Origin: JBBQXK01 sp038251625
Lineage (GTDB): Bacteria > Pseudomonadota > Alphaproteobacteria > Rhodobacterales > Rhodobacteraceae
Length of the DNA: 23,679 nucleotides
Assembly (NCBI GenBank): GCA_038251625.1
Contig: JBBSBE010000056.1
Span: 1-23,679 of the forward strand
Reading direction: 5' to 3'
Shown one piece after another: positions 1 through 7,726 of this stretch; positions within the stretch are counted from its first letter, which is position 1; the number at the start of each line of letters is the position of its first letter. The position numbers were made by a program, and so were the translations under genes. Below the pieces are notes generated by a model. It was not told where the DNA came from. It worked only from the letters and a program-made list of their open reading frames with translations, and did no database searches.

Positions 1-162
1 CTCAACCGCCTCGGCCATCCGGGCGCTGGCCTTGCCCGCGCCGATCACGACAACGCGCCCGGACGGCTTCGGCGGCAGATGCGTGGCAAGCGACCGCATC
101 GGATCGGCCACTTCGACCGCGCGGTCGAATAGCTGGCGCAGAAGGGCTTCGGGAGTGGTCAT
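1..162 (-). CDS. Glycerate 2-kinase (type 2, DUF4147/MOFRL family), N-terminal fragment
   Basis: Only the first 54 codons lie in the window; the gene runs off its left edge. The visible N-terminus has a leader ending in 'AVEVADPMRSL', then 'LPPKPSGRVVVIGAGKAS', the opening of the type-2 glycerate kinase/TtuD-GckA family. In this family the GAGKA segment lies in the first Rossmann-like domain. The family phosphorylates D-glycerate to 2-phosphoglycerate; older entries call it hydroxypyruvate reductase. The start is the ATG at 160-162, 9 nt after the stop of the upstream D-lyxose isomerase gene, so the two are probably co-transcribed. The ribosome-binding site is weak. As the last visible gene of the leftward array it suggests the pathway drains into glycerate (inference). 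The C-terminal MOFRL domain cannot be seen. Confidence 0.8.
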   Translation of the reverse strand, partial: MTTPEALLRQLFDRAVEVADPMRSLATHLPPKPSGRVVVIGAGKASARMAEAVE

Positions 163-171
163 TTCGGGCGC

Positions 172-858
172 CTATGCCAGCCAACCGCGATAGTCGCTGA
201 CCAGAAGATGCGTCGGGGCCACGTCTTCCTCAACGCTGGCAAAGCGACCGATGGGTTCGCGGAAGATGTTGTCGGTTTCGTCGTCGTTCACGGTCGAGAC
301 CTCACCGATCAGCACGTTGCCACCCTCGCCCCAGAAAGCGTGCCAATCGCCGGGCATCAGGGTGACGCTTTCGCCGGGGGCAAGTTGCAGCTTCTCGCCG
401 GGGCCAAAATCACGCCGGATCCCATCGCAAAAGACGGTGCCGCCCCTGTCTTCGGCAAAGGCGCCCTGATCATCCGACCCATAAAGCTCGATCACGAGCG
501 TCGCCCCGCCACGGTTGATGATATCCTCTGCCTTGATCAAATGCGTGTGCATGGGCGACAGCTGATCCTGCTTTGAAATCAAAAGCTTCTCGGCATAGCA
601 CATGCCCCCGCCGCGCTGCAGGTCGGCCAGACGGCCATTGCGCAGGGTGAAAAGGAAAAGGCCCATCTCGTCATACCGGCCTGCGCCATAATCGGTGATG
701 TCCCAGCCGCAGCGGGCGTCGATCACGTTGCGGGCTATCGCGCGGTTCGACCTGAACTGATCGGGCGACCAATCGGCGAAAGGCGGAAGGACGAAACCGT
801 GGTGCCGGATCATCGCGTCCGCCTCTGCCATGATCTCGTTGATGCGGGAGCGTTTCAT
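172..858 (-). CDS. D-lyxose ketol-isomerase (cupin sugar isomerase)
   Basis: A 228-residue protein matching the D-lyxose isomerase family in length and motifs. These cupin-fold, Mn-dependent enzymes interconvert D-lyxose and D-xylulose, and often D-mannose and D-fructose. The block 'PMHTHLIKAEDIINRGG' supplies the likely metal ligands His104, His106 and Glu111, and 'GDWHAFWGE' supplies the fourth, His173. The N-terminal helix and the 'RYDEMGLFLFTLRNG' strand also fit the family. No signal peptide is present, so it should be cytosolic. The start is the ATG at 856-858, with a short AAGG about 8 nt upstream. It lies 142 nt downstream of the preceding dehydrogenase gene, the largest gap in this array. 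Its physiological substrate could be another aldose related to the pathway sugar; family assignment is firm, substrate is not. Confidence 0.88.
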   Translation of the reverse strand: MKRSRINEIMAEADAMIRHHGFVLPPFADWSPDQFRSNRAIARNVIDARCGWDITDYGAGRYDEMGLFLFTLRNGRLADLQRGGGMCYAEKLLISKQDQLSPMHTHLIKAEDIINRGGATLVIELYGSDDQGAFAEDRGGTVFCDGIRRDFGPGEKLQLAPGESVTLMPGDWHAFWGEGGNVLIGEVSTVNDDETDNIFREPIGRFASVEEDVAPTHLLVSDYRGWLA

Positions 859-1000
859 TGCGCGGCCTTCATGTTCGGGTGTTGTCCGGTCAACGTGCGG
901 CGCCGGACCGGCAGTTCCCCGCTGGTGTCATACGGTGCAACGGGGCTTCGATCAATCAGGGTCAGGCGTGACGCGCGGCTTCGGTTGCCCGCGGCGCCGC

Positions 1001-2014
1001 CTAAAGCACCACAACGCGCCCGGTGCGGATGCTTTCATCCGCCGCAAGGCAGACCCGCAGCGAGGTAACGGCGTCCTGCATGTGCCGCGAAAGGTCCAAA
1101 TCCTCGATAATGGCGCGGCATGTATAGGCCTGCTCGGCCTCGCAAAGTGCCTGATGATCCGGCTCATCGGGCAGCGTGACCACCCGATCGCCTGCGGGCC
1201 GGTGCACCAGAATGCGCCCGACGCTGGTGTGGCCCCCGATATCGGCGGACGCGCCCTTGTCGGTATCGGCAATCGACACGGATCCGTTCGGGCTGATGAT
1301 ATCCTTCACGAAATACGCGGTTTCCGACATCATCGGCCCCCAGCCCGCCTCGTACCAGCCGACCGAGCCATCGGCGAAGGTCACCTGAAGCTGCCCGTAG
1401 TTGTACATGTCTGGCGCGATCTCGCTGCTGAGGCGCAGGCCGATGCCGTGGACGCGCTGGGGGGCGGCGTCGGTGATCTGGCACATCACATCGACGTAGT
1501 GGACGCCGCAATCTACAATCGGCGACATCGAGGCCATCAGCGCCTTGTGCACATCCCAGGCCTTGCCACTGGATTGCTGGTTGAGGTTCAGCCGAAAGAC
1601 GTACGGCCCGCCAAGCGCGCGCGCCTCGGCGATCAGACGCTGCCAGGAAGGGTGGTGCCGCAGGATGTAGCCCACCACCAGCTTGCGCCTCGTGCGGACT
1701 GCGGTTTCCACCACCCGCTCGGCCTCGGCCACGGTAGTGCCAAGCGGTTTTTCCACAAACGCATGCGCCCCCGCCTCCATCGCGCGGATAGCAAAATCGG
1801 CGTGGGTGTCGGGCCATGTTGCGATCACCACAAGATCGGGCTTGAGGGCGAGGCCTGCCTCGAACGTCGCGCATTGGGGATAGGCATCAAGCGGCGCGGG
1901 CAGCGGGGTGGCGGACCGGTTCACAAGCCCCACGATCTGCGAGCCCAAGGCATGATGCGCCAGCGCGTGCGACTGCCCCATGTTGCCCACCCCGACGATC
2001 AGAACACGCAGCAT
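1001..2014 (-). CDS. Gfo/Idh/MocA family NAD(P)-dependent oxidoreductase
   Basis: 337 residues. The N-terminal Rossmann motif is 'VGVGNMG' (residues 7-13), the lysine motif EKP is at 88-90, and the C-terminal domain has 'DCGVHYVD' (168-175), the D-x-x-x-H-x-x-D signature that places the catalytic histidine at 172. The family oxidises a sugar or cyclitol hydroxyl with NAD(P)+, as in inositol, glucose-fructose and scyllo-inositol dehydrogenases. The start is the ATG at 2012-2014, with GAGGAG just upstream; a longer in-frame reading begins in the previous gene and is not supported. The gene starts 14 nt after the preceding Gfo/Idh gene and is the last of three in tandem. Substrate unknown. Confidence 0.88.
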   Translation of the reverse strand: MLRVLIVGVGNMGQSHALAHHALGSQIVGLVNRSATPLPAPLDAYPQCATFEAGLALKPDLVVIATWPDTHADFAIRAMEAGAHAFVEKPLGTTVAEAERVVETAVRTRRKLVVGYILRHHPSWQRLIAEARALGGPYVFRLNLNQQSSGKAWDVHKALMASMSPIVDCGVHYVDVMCQITDAAPQRVHGIGLRLSSEIAPDMYNYGQLQVTFADGSVGWYEAGWGPMMSETAYFVKDIISPNGSVSIADTDKGASADIGGHTSVGRILVHRPAGDRVVTLPDEPDHQALCEAEQAYTCRAIIEDLDLSRHMQDAVTSLRVCLAADESIRTGRVVVL

Positions 2015-2028
2015 CCGCCTCTCCTCGG

Positions 2029-3144
2029 TCAAACGGGCAGGGCGCGCACGTCGCCCACGCCCACCTCGCCACCATCCCGTGCCGAAGCGATTGCCGCAAA
2101 GGCAAGGGCGAGGCTTTGGAGGTTGCCTGCCGCATTGTTGGAGGGTTCGCGCCCGTCCTCGATGGCTGACAGAAGCTCTCCCATTGCGCCGCGAAATCCA
2201 TCGTTGAACCACGTGCCCGTCAGCGCAGGTCGCGCCCGCCCCGCGGCGGTGGTCAGCGTGACGGACTGGGTGCCAAGATCGGGACCGTCGCTTTGCAACG
2301 ATCCCTTCGTGCCGCCGATGTAGGTGGTGTCGCGCGGCCCAAAGGGCGTGGCGCCATCGAAGACAAGCGAGGCCTGCCCCCCCACCATCCGCACGAGCGC
2401 CTGCGCCATCAGGGGTACCTTTGCTGCCTGGCCCCTGGCAAAGGCGGTGGTCGCCGTGACAGAGCGCATTCGGGGGCCGGCAACGCTCATCAGGAAGTCG
2501 AACCAGTGGATGCCGAAATCATAAAGGATCAGGTTCGGGTCCTGCTCGAAGGGCGTGCCAGCGATCCAGCCGTGGTTCCAGTGGATCGAGATATGGGCGC
2601 CGATCACCTCGCCGATCAGACCCGCACACACGGCCTCGCGCATGAAGGCAAGATGCGGTGCCCAGCGGCCATTCTGGTTGACGGCCAGCTTCACGCCCTG
2701 CGCCTGTGCCAGGGCAACCAGCCGGTCGCCGGTGTCAAGGTCGAGCACGAACGGCTTTTGCGACAGCACGTGCTTGCGCGCCTGCAGGGCGGCCTCGATG
2801 ATCGGGATGCGGTCGGCGGGATGGGGCGTGATATCCACAACGTCAATGGTGGGATCGGACAGCACGCTTGCCAGATCGTCGGTCACGCGCGCCTTGGGGA
2901 AGAATTCGGCCGCGCGTGCCTGCGCCTTTGGCAGCGTGCGCCCGCAAATGGCCGCCACGTCCCAACCTGCGCCGCGATAAGCGTCGAGTTGCGCCGCCGC
3001 GATGCCGCCCGCGCCGACCAGCGCGATGCGGGGGCGCCAGAGTTTCGGGCCCGGCGGGCGCCAGGGCAGTTCGGGCACCGCCATTTCGGCAACTTCGGCC
3101 GATTTCAGCGCATAGGTATCCGGGGCCGGGGTTTCGCCGGTCAT
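2029..3144 (-). CDS. Gfo/Idh/MocA family oxidoreductase with QKP variant and N-terminal extension
   Basis: 371 residues. About 37 residues precede the Rossmann strand, which carries 'VGAGGIA' (43-49). The usual EKP lysine motif reads Q129-K130-P131, so the lysine is kept and the glutamate is not. The C-terminal signature 'DFGIHWFD' (209-216) is intact, with the probable catalytic histidine at 213. 'NQNGRW' (156-161) is typical of the sugar-oxidoreductase branch. The start ATG at 3142-3144 overlaps the stop of the previous gene in an ATGA, giving translational coupling. The N-terminal tail is proline-rich and may contact a partner or close the cofactor site (inference). Probably one step of a multi-dehydrogenase sugar pathway. 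Confidence 0.87.
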   Translation of the reverse strand: MTGETPAPDTYALKSAEVAEMAVPELPWRPPGPKLWRPRIALVGAGGIAAAQLDAYRGAGWDVAAICGRTLPKAQARAAEFFPKARVTDDLASVLSDPTIDVVDITPHPADRIPIIEAALQARKHVLSQKPFVLDLDTGDRLVALAQAQGVKLAVNQNGRWAPHLAFMREAVCAGLIGEVIGAHISIHWNHGWIAGTPFEQDPNLILYDFGIHWFDFLMSVAGPRMRSVTATTAFARGQAAKVPLMAQALVRMVGGQASLVFDGATPFGPRDTTYIGGTKGSLQSDGPDLGTQSVTLTTAAGRARPALTGTWFNDGFRGAMGELLSAIEDGREPSNNAAGNLQSLALAFAAIASARDGGEVGVGDVRALPV

Positions 3145-4217
3145 GGCAGAAGCGCCAGCGTGCGTTTTTCCTGGGCAGAGCGCGCAGCCGTATCGACGAT
3201 GCGCTGCCCGATGAGCGAGGTTTGCGGCGACAGAGGGCCTGCGATGGCCTCGCCCCGCGCGATACAGCCAAGCACGTATTCGATGGCATTGCGCTTGCCC
3301 ACCGGCAACGGAGCGGCCGCCACAAGGTGGGGGGCGGGGTTGGCGCGCGTCTGCACCGTCACGTGATCCTCGTAATCGTAGCTCGAGATCGTGCCGTCTG
3401 TGCCGACAAAGACAAAGCCGCATTTCGGCTGCGGCTGGTGCGTCCAGGGATCGGTGAATGTGCCCCAGCGGGTTTCCATCTTGCTGAGACCCCGTGCATA
3501 GCGGCAGACCGTGATGGAATGCTGATCGACCTCGATCCTCGGCACGTCATCCACCACAGTTGTCACTTCCAGCGGCGCTGCGCCGTTCATGTACCAAGTG
3601 CCCAGCGTGGCGCCGTAGCCCAGATAATCGCGCAGGCTGCCGCCCCCGGACGCGGTCTTGTACCACCACGATCCAGGCTTTTGCTGCTCGACCTCGGCGG
3701 CGGATACCTCCACCTTGTCGGCCAGATGATAGAGCGGGCCGCGATTGCCGTCATAGAAATGCATCTCGACCAGATCGCCGATCGCGCCCTCGTCGATCAG
3801 CCGCTTGGCGGTGACGTGGCTTTGCACCCAGGCAAGCGGCCAGTTGATCGCGAGCACCTTTCCGGCAGCCTCTGTCGCTGCGATCATCCGTCGGGCATCG
3901 GCGATGGAGGATGCAAAGGGCTTTTCCACGAAGACATGCGCGCCGGCAGTTGCCAGCCGATCAGTGTAATCCGCGTGGGCGGCGGGGGCAGAGCAGAGGA
4001 TCGCAAGATCCGGCTTTGCCGCCGCCATGCAGGTGTCGAAATCGGTGAAGACCCGTGCTTCGTGAATGCCGAACGCCTCGACCGCCGCTTGCATGCGGGT
4101 GCGGTCGGGATCGTAGATGCCGGTCAGTTCCGCATCGGGATGTGCCGCGACAAGGCGCAGAAGATCGCCCATGTGCATGTGATCGAAACTGATGCCCGCA
4201 ACGCGGAACCGTGCCAT
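3141..4217 (-). CDS. Gfo/Idh/MocA family oxidoreductase, divergent subfamily
   Basis: 358 residues, recognisable by 'YDPDRTR', 'HVFVEKPF' (EKP at 98-100) and the C-terminal half. Two canonical features are altered. The N-terminal glycine motif is 'GISFDHMHMG' (8-17) rather than GxGxxG. Where relatives have D-x-G-x-H-x-x-D this protein has 'GGGSLRDYLGYGAT' (191-204), placing tyrosine where histidine is expected. It may belong to a subfamily with different chemistry. The ATG at 4215-4217 is preceded by AGGGAGG at good spacing. It follows the permease gene by 14 nt and its last bases overlap the next gene's start (ATGA, 3141-3144). Substrate unknown. Confidence 0.85.
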   Translation of the reverse strand: MARFRVAGISFDHMHMGDLLRLVAAHPDAELTGIYDPDRTRMQAAVEAFGIHEARVFTDFDTCMAAAKPDLAILCSAPAAHADYTDRLATAGAHVFVEKPFASSIADARRMIAATEAAGKVLAINWPLAWVQSHVTAKRLIDEGAIGDLVEMHFYDGNRGPLYHLADKVEVSAAEVEQQKPGSWWYKTASGGGSLRDYLGYGATLGTWYMNGAAPLEVTTVVDDVPRIEVDQHSITVCRYARGLSKMETRWGTFTDPWTHQPQPKCGFVFVGTDGTISSYDYEDHVTVQTRANPAPHLVAAAPLPVGKRNAIEYVLGCIARGEAIAGPLSPQTSLIGQRIVDTAARSAQEKRTLALLP

Positions 4218-4231
4218 TTCCTTAACCTCCC

Positions 4232-5206
4232 TCAGCTATCGCGCGTCAGCCGCAGATAGATGGCCGTCACCGCCAGGATGATCGCGCCGAACAGGATGCG
4301 CCGCGCGCCCTCGGGCATCTGCAGAAGCGTCAGCATGGTGCCAAGCACGGTCAGGATCAGCGCCCCCAGAACCGTGCCCGCATATCCCCCACGGCCCCCG
4401 AAGATCGAGGTGCCCCCGATCACCGCTGCCGCGACCGAGGGCAGCATCAGCGGGGCCACGAGTGAAAGCGAGGGTGCCTTGATCAGCCCCACGTACAACA
4501 GCCCCGTCACCCCGGCGACCAGACCGGACAGGGCATAAAGCGCCAGATAGACCTGCCACCCCCGGACGCCGGCCAGCCTTGCGGCCCGTTCATTGTCGCC
4601 CATCGCGTAAAGCAGGCGGCCAAAACCGGTGCGGCGCTGGCCCCAGATCAAGAGTGCGGCGAACGGCAGGAACAGCAAAAGCGCATTCGGCACCCCCCCT
4701 GTCAGCCCGGTGCCGAGCCAGGAAAGGATATCCGGCACGCTGGACCCCGTGGCGATGACAAAACGCTGATAGACCTGCAGGCAGCCGGTCGCGATCAGCC
4801 CGGTGCCCAGCGTCATGATCAGCGGATGCACGCGGCAGATCCCGATGCCAAAGCCGTTGACAAGGCCGATCAGAATCGCAGGGACAAGGGCAATCAGGAT
4901 CGCGCCCGGCGTGCCGAGGATCGACACCTGCGTGGCCATCACGAAGGCGGTGACGGTGGCTGCCACCCCGGCTGAAAGGTCGATCCCGCCGGTCAGCATC
5001 GTCAGCGTCTGGCAGGCCGCGAGCATGGCCAGCGGGATTGCAAACTTGATCGTGTTGGCCATCCAGCGTTCGTTGACGATGCCGGGGCGCATCACCTCGA
5101 GCGCCGCGATCAGCATGAAGAGCAGGATCACCAACGGCAGGATCGGATAGTCCCGCACGATCAGGCTTATCCGGTCGCTGACGTTGGGGTTGCCCGTATC
5201 GCTCAT
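4232..5206 (-). CDS. Sugar ABC transporter permease (RbsC/CUT2 family), second permease
   Basis: 324 residues, mostly hydrophobic, with about 8-10 predicted membrane segments. The CUT2 hallmarks are present: 'LTMLTGGIDLSAG' in the N-terminal half and 'AAVIGGTSIFGGRGG' in the C-terminal half. The N-terminal 20 residues are polar and cytoplasmic. It should form a heterodimeric channel with the neighbouring permease, fed by the binding protein and powered by the fused ATPase upstream. Its ATG overlaps the preceding permease's stop (ATGA at 5203-5206). Two non-identical permeases beside one double-domain ATPase is a common CUT2 arrangement. The transported sugar cannot be read from sequence. Confidence 0.92.
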   Translation of the reverse strand: MSDTGNPNVSDRISLIVRDYPILPLVILLFMLIAALEVMRPGIVNERWMANTIKFAIPLAMLAACQTLTMLTGGIDLSAGVAATVTAFVMATQVSILGTPGAILIALVPAILIGLVNGFGIGICRVHPLIMTLGTGLIATGCLQVYQRFVIATGSSVPDILSWLGTGLTGGVPNALLLFLPFAALLIWGQRRTGFGRLLYAMGDNERAARLAGVRGWQVYLALYALSGLVAGVTGLLYVGLIKAPSLSLVAPLMLPSVAAAVIGGTSIFGGRGGYAGTVLGALILTVLGTMLTLLQMPEGARRILFGAIILAVTAIYLRLTRDS

Positions 5207-6165
5207 CTTCGCCCCTTCGCGGCCAGAAGGCCGCCCATCATCACGACCACCACCATGATCGTGCCTTCGATGATCGTGGTCACGTTGGGATCGACGGCCA
5301 AGAGCGTCAGGTCGAGCCGGACAAGACGCAGGATGAAGACCGCGATGATCGGGCCAAGCAATCCCCCGCGACCGCCGCCCAGCACCACGCCGCCCAGCAC
5401 GACCGCCGCGACCGAGGCCAGAAGGTAGGGCCCGGGGATGGGTTCGCCGATGCCCGTGCTCATCGTCAGGGCAAGGCCACCGATGGCGGCAAAGAGCCCC
5501 GCCAAGGCATAGGCCGCCACGCGCGTGGGCCCGATCGCCACACCCGAACGGAACGCGGCCAGTGGATCGCTGCCCACGGCATAGATTGAAAGGCCCAGTT
5601 TCGAGCGCCGCAGCGGCACCCAGATCACGGCGATCACCAGCGCAAGCACCACCACGCCCTTGGGGAACCAGATCGTCCAGGCCTCGGGCAGGCCGGGCAG
5701 GGTAACCCCCCCGATGATCAGGCTGCGCAAGGCAGGGTCGGCGCGTCCGCCCGGCGCGTTCAGGATCAAGAGCGCCACGCCTTCCCAGACAAAAAGCATG
5801 GCCAGCGTCACCACGATATCGGGCACCCGCGTCAGCACGATCAGCGCGCCGTTGATCGCCCCCATGACGAGGCCGAGGCAGAGGACGGCGGGCACAACCA
5901 GCGCAGTATCCACACCCGCCGCCATCATGACCGCTGCCGTTACGCTGGCCACCGCCATCATGGAGGCGATGGACAAATCCACCCCGCCCGCGATTACGAC
6001 GACGGCCTGCGCGGCTGTGGCAAGGGCAAAGGGCAGGGCCGAGCGGCCCAGCGATTCCAGACCCGAGGCCCCGAAGTTGGGTTGAATGAGCCGCGTCGCG
6101 ACCAGCAAAAGCCCGAGCAGCGCCAGAAGGCCACCGATCCAGCCGTGGCGCCGCAGAAAGGTCAT
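5203..6165 (-). CDS. Sugar ABC transporter permease (RbsC/CUT2 family), first permease
   Basis: 320 residues with repeated hydrophobic segments starting around residue 10. 'VVVIAGGVDLSIASMMAV' and 'AAVVLGGVVLGGGRGG' are the two conserved CUT2 permease motifs, and 'NGALIVLTRVPDIVVTLAM' is the standard central loop and helix. The start ATG overlaps the ATPase stop (ATGA, 6162-6165) and the stop overlaps the next permease's ATG, so ATPase and both permeases form one translationally coupled block. It sits in the inner membrane and pairs with the second permease. Family assignment is secure; substrate is unknown. Confidence 0.92.
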   Translation of the reverse strand: MTFLRRHGWIGGLLALLGLLLVATRLIQPNFGASGLESLGRSALPFALATAAQAVVVIAGGVDLSIASMMAVASVTAAVMMAAGVDTALVVPAVLCLGLVMGAINGALIVLTRVPDIVVTLAMLFVWEGVALLILNAPGGRADPALRSLIIGGVTLPGLPEAWTIWFPKGVVVLALVIAVIWVPLRRSKLGLSIYAVGSDPLAAFRSGVAIGPTRVAAYALAGLFAAIGGLALTMSTGIGEPIPGPYLLASVAAVVLGGVVLGGGRGGLLGPIIAVFILRLVRLDLTLLAVDPNVTTIIEGTIMVVVVMMGGLLAAKGRR

Positions 6166-7667
6166 GCTGCCGGCGCCCCGGCCTCGGCCACCGTCAGCCC
6201 ATAGGCCGCGCGCATCAGGGTGGCGTCATCGGCATGGCCAGCGTCGATCACATCGACCACCTTTCCGTTGAAGATGACCACGGCCCGGTCGCAGGCCAGC
6301 CGTACCTCCTCAAGCTCAGAGGTATAGAACAGCACCAGGGCGCCGCTTTCTGCAAGCTCCCGGACCAACGGGTAGATCTGGCGCTTGGTGCGCACGTCGA
6401 TGCCCCGGGTGGGATCGAAGAGGAGAAGCGTCTCCACCCCCGTTGCCAGCCAGCGCCCGATGGTCACCTTCTGCTGGTTGCCGCCCGATAGCCTGCGTAC
6501 CTCGCCTTGCGCCCGCGTGTCGATCTGCAGCCGCGCGATGGCATCGGCCACGCGCGCGCCTTCCCGTGCCAGGTTCACGCGGCCCCAGTTTGCGGGGCGG
6601 GCCGAAAAGGGCAGGGCGATGTTGTCGCGCACCGACTGCTGCATCATCAGCGCGTCGGCCCGGTTGCCGGGCACGAACGTGTGGCCCGCGCGGATCGCAT
6701 CTGCAGGGTCGGAAAAGCGGGCGGGCGTTCCGTCAATATCGAACCCGCCACGGTCGGGCGCGCGAAAGCCCGCCAGCACATCGAAAAGCTCGTCCTGGCC
6801 CTGACCTTCCAGCGCCACGATCCCCAGAACCTCGCCCCGCCGCGCCTCGAACGACACGTCCGTAAGGTTGCGCCCGGCGCCAAGATTGCGCACGGCAAGT
6901 CGGGGGGTGCTGCTGGTGGCCCTTGCGGCAGAGGGGGCATGTTTGACCGCCGTGCCGATACGCCCGCCCAGCATCATTTCGATGATGTCATCCTCGACCC
7001 CCGGCGCGATGGACACCGAGCCTACGGTGCGACCGTCGCGCAGCACGGTCGCGCGGTCGCAGATCTCGGCGATTTCGGCAAAGCGGTGCGAGACATAGAC
7101 GACCGAGCGCCCGGCGTCGGCCTGCTGGCGCACCACATCCAGCACGCGGCGCACAAGATCTGCGGGCAGGGCGGCTGTCATCTCGTCCAGAAGAAGGACA
7201 TCCGGCGTGATGGCCAGCGCACGGGCCAGATCGACGACGCGCATCATGGCAAGCGAAAGTTGCCCGGCCGGATCATCCAGCCGCAGGCCGGGCAGGCCCA
7301 GCGCCTCGGTCCAGTGCCGGAAGGCATCGACCGGCGTGTCGCCCAGGCGCAGATTGTCACGCAAGGTCAGATCGGGGATCAGCGAGGGTTCCTGATAGAC
7401 GGGCACCAGCCCCGACCGTCTCGCGGCCGCAGGCGAGGCGGCAAGACGGGTCTTGCCCTTGATCCGGATGGTGCCGCCGTCCGGTCTCAGGGCGCCTGTC
7501 AGGATCTTCACGAACGTCGACTTGCCCGCGCCATTGGCACCCATCAGGGCCACAACCTCGCCCGGTGCGACCTGTAGCGAGGCATCGCTCAGCGCCACGA
7601 CCGCGCCAAAGCGTTTCGAGACGCCGGTTGCGTCCAGCCGCGGCGCGGCCGTTTCACCGCTGGTCAT
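6162..7667 (-). CDS. Sugar ABC transporter ATP-binding protein (RbsA/MglA-type double NBD)
   Basis: 501 residues in two nucleotide-binding halves. NBD1 has Walker A 'GANGAGKS' (43-50), Q-loop 'YQEP', an unusual signature 'LSLAMMRVVDLARAL' (137-151), Walker B 'VLLLDEM' and H-loop His194. NBD2 lacks Walker A ('GIVALEGQGQDE'), as usual in this family. It keeps the signature 'LSGGNQQKVTIGRWL' (393-407), but its Walker B reads 'LLLFDPTRGID' rather than the common LDEPTRG. The start is the ATG at 7665-7667; an upstream in-frame start would run through the intercistronic hairpin and is disfavoured. It lies 59 nt after the binding-protein gene and overlaps the next permease by 4 nt. It energises import of the array's sugar. 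Confidence 0.92.
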   Translation of the reverse strand: MTSGETAAPRLDATGVSKRFGAVVALSDASLQVAPGEVVALMGANGAGKSTFVKILTGALRPDGGTIRIKGKTRLAASPAAARRSGLVPVYQEPSLIPDLTLRDNLRLGDTPVDAFRHWTEALGLPGLRLDDPAGQLSLAMMRVVDLARALAITPDVLLLDEMTAALPADLVRRVLDVVRQQADAGRSVVYVSHRFAEIAEICDRATVLRDGRTVGSVSIAPGVEDDIIEMMLGGRIGTAVKHAPSAARATSSTPRLAVRNLGAGRNLTDVSFEARRGEVLGIVALEGQGQDELFDVLAGFRAPDRGGFDIDGTPARFSDPADAIRAGHTFVPGNRADALMMQQSVRDNIALPFSARPANWGRVNLAREGARVADAIARLQIDTRAQGEVRRLSGGNQQKVTIGRWLATGVETLLLFDPTRGIDVRTKRQIYPLVRELAESGALVLFYTSELEEVRLACDRAVVIFNGKVVDVIDAGHADDATLMRAAYGLTVAEAGAPAA

Positions 7668-7693
7668 GTCACGTCGATCCCGCCCCGGAAGCG

Positions 7694-7716
7694 GCCCCCG
7701 GCGGTGCGCCGGGGGC
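7694..7716 (-). other. Intercistronic GC hairpin after the binding-protein gene
   Basis: Perfect inverted repeat: GCCCCCGGCG at 7694-7703, a 3-nt loop, and CGCCGGGGGC at 7707-7716. It lies in the 59-nt gap between the binding-protein stop (7727) and the ATPase start (7667). There is no T-tract on the minus strand, so it is more likely an mRNA-stabilising or attenuating stem-loop than a full terminator. Such elements raise binding-protein output relative to the membrane components in other sugar operons. The structure is seen in sequence; the role is inferred. Confidence 0.7.
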
Positions 7717-7726
7717 AGGGTGCCTG

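Noticed and set aside
830..2323. Long plus-strand open frame opposite the dehydrogenase genes
   Set aside because: It is antisense to genes with clear family motifs and has the Arg/Pro/His-rich composition of GC-rich shadow frames.
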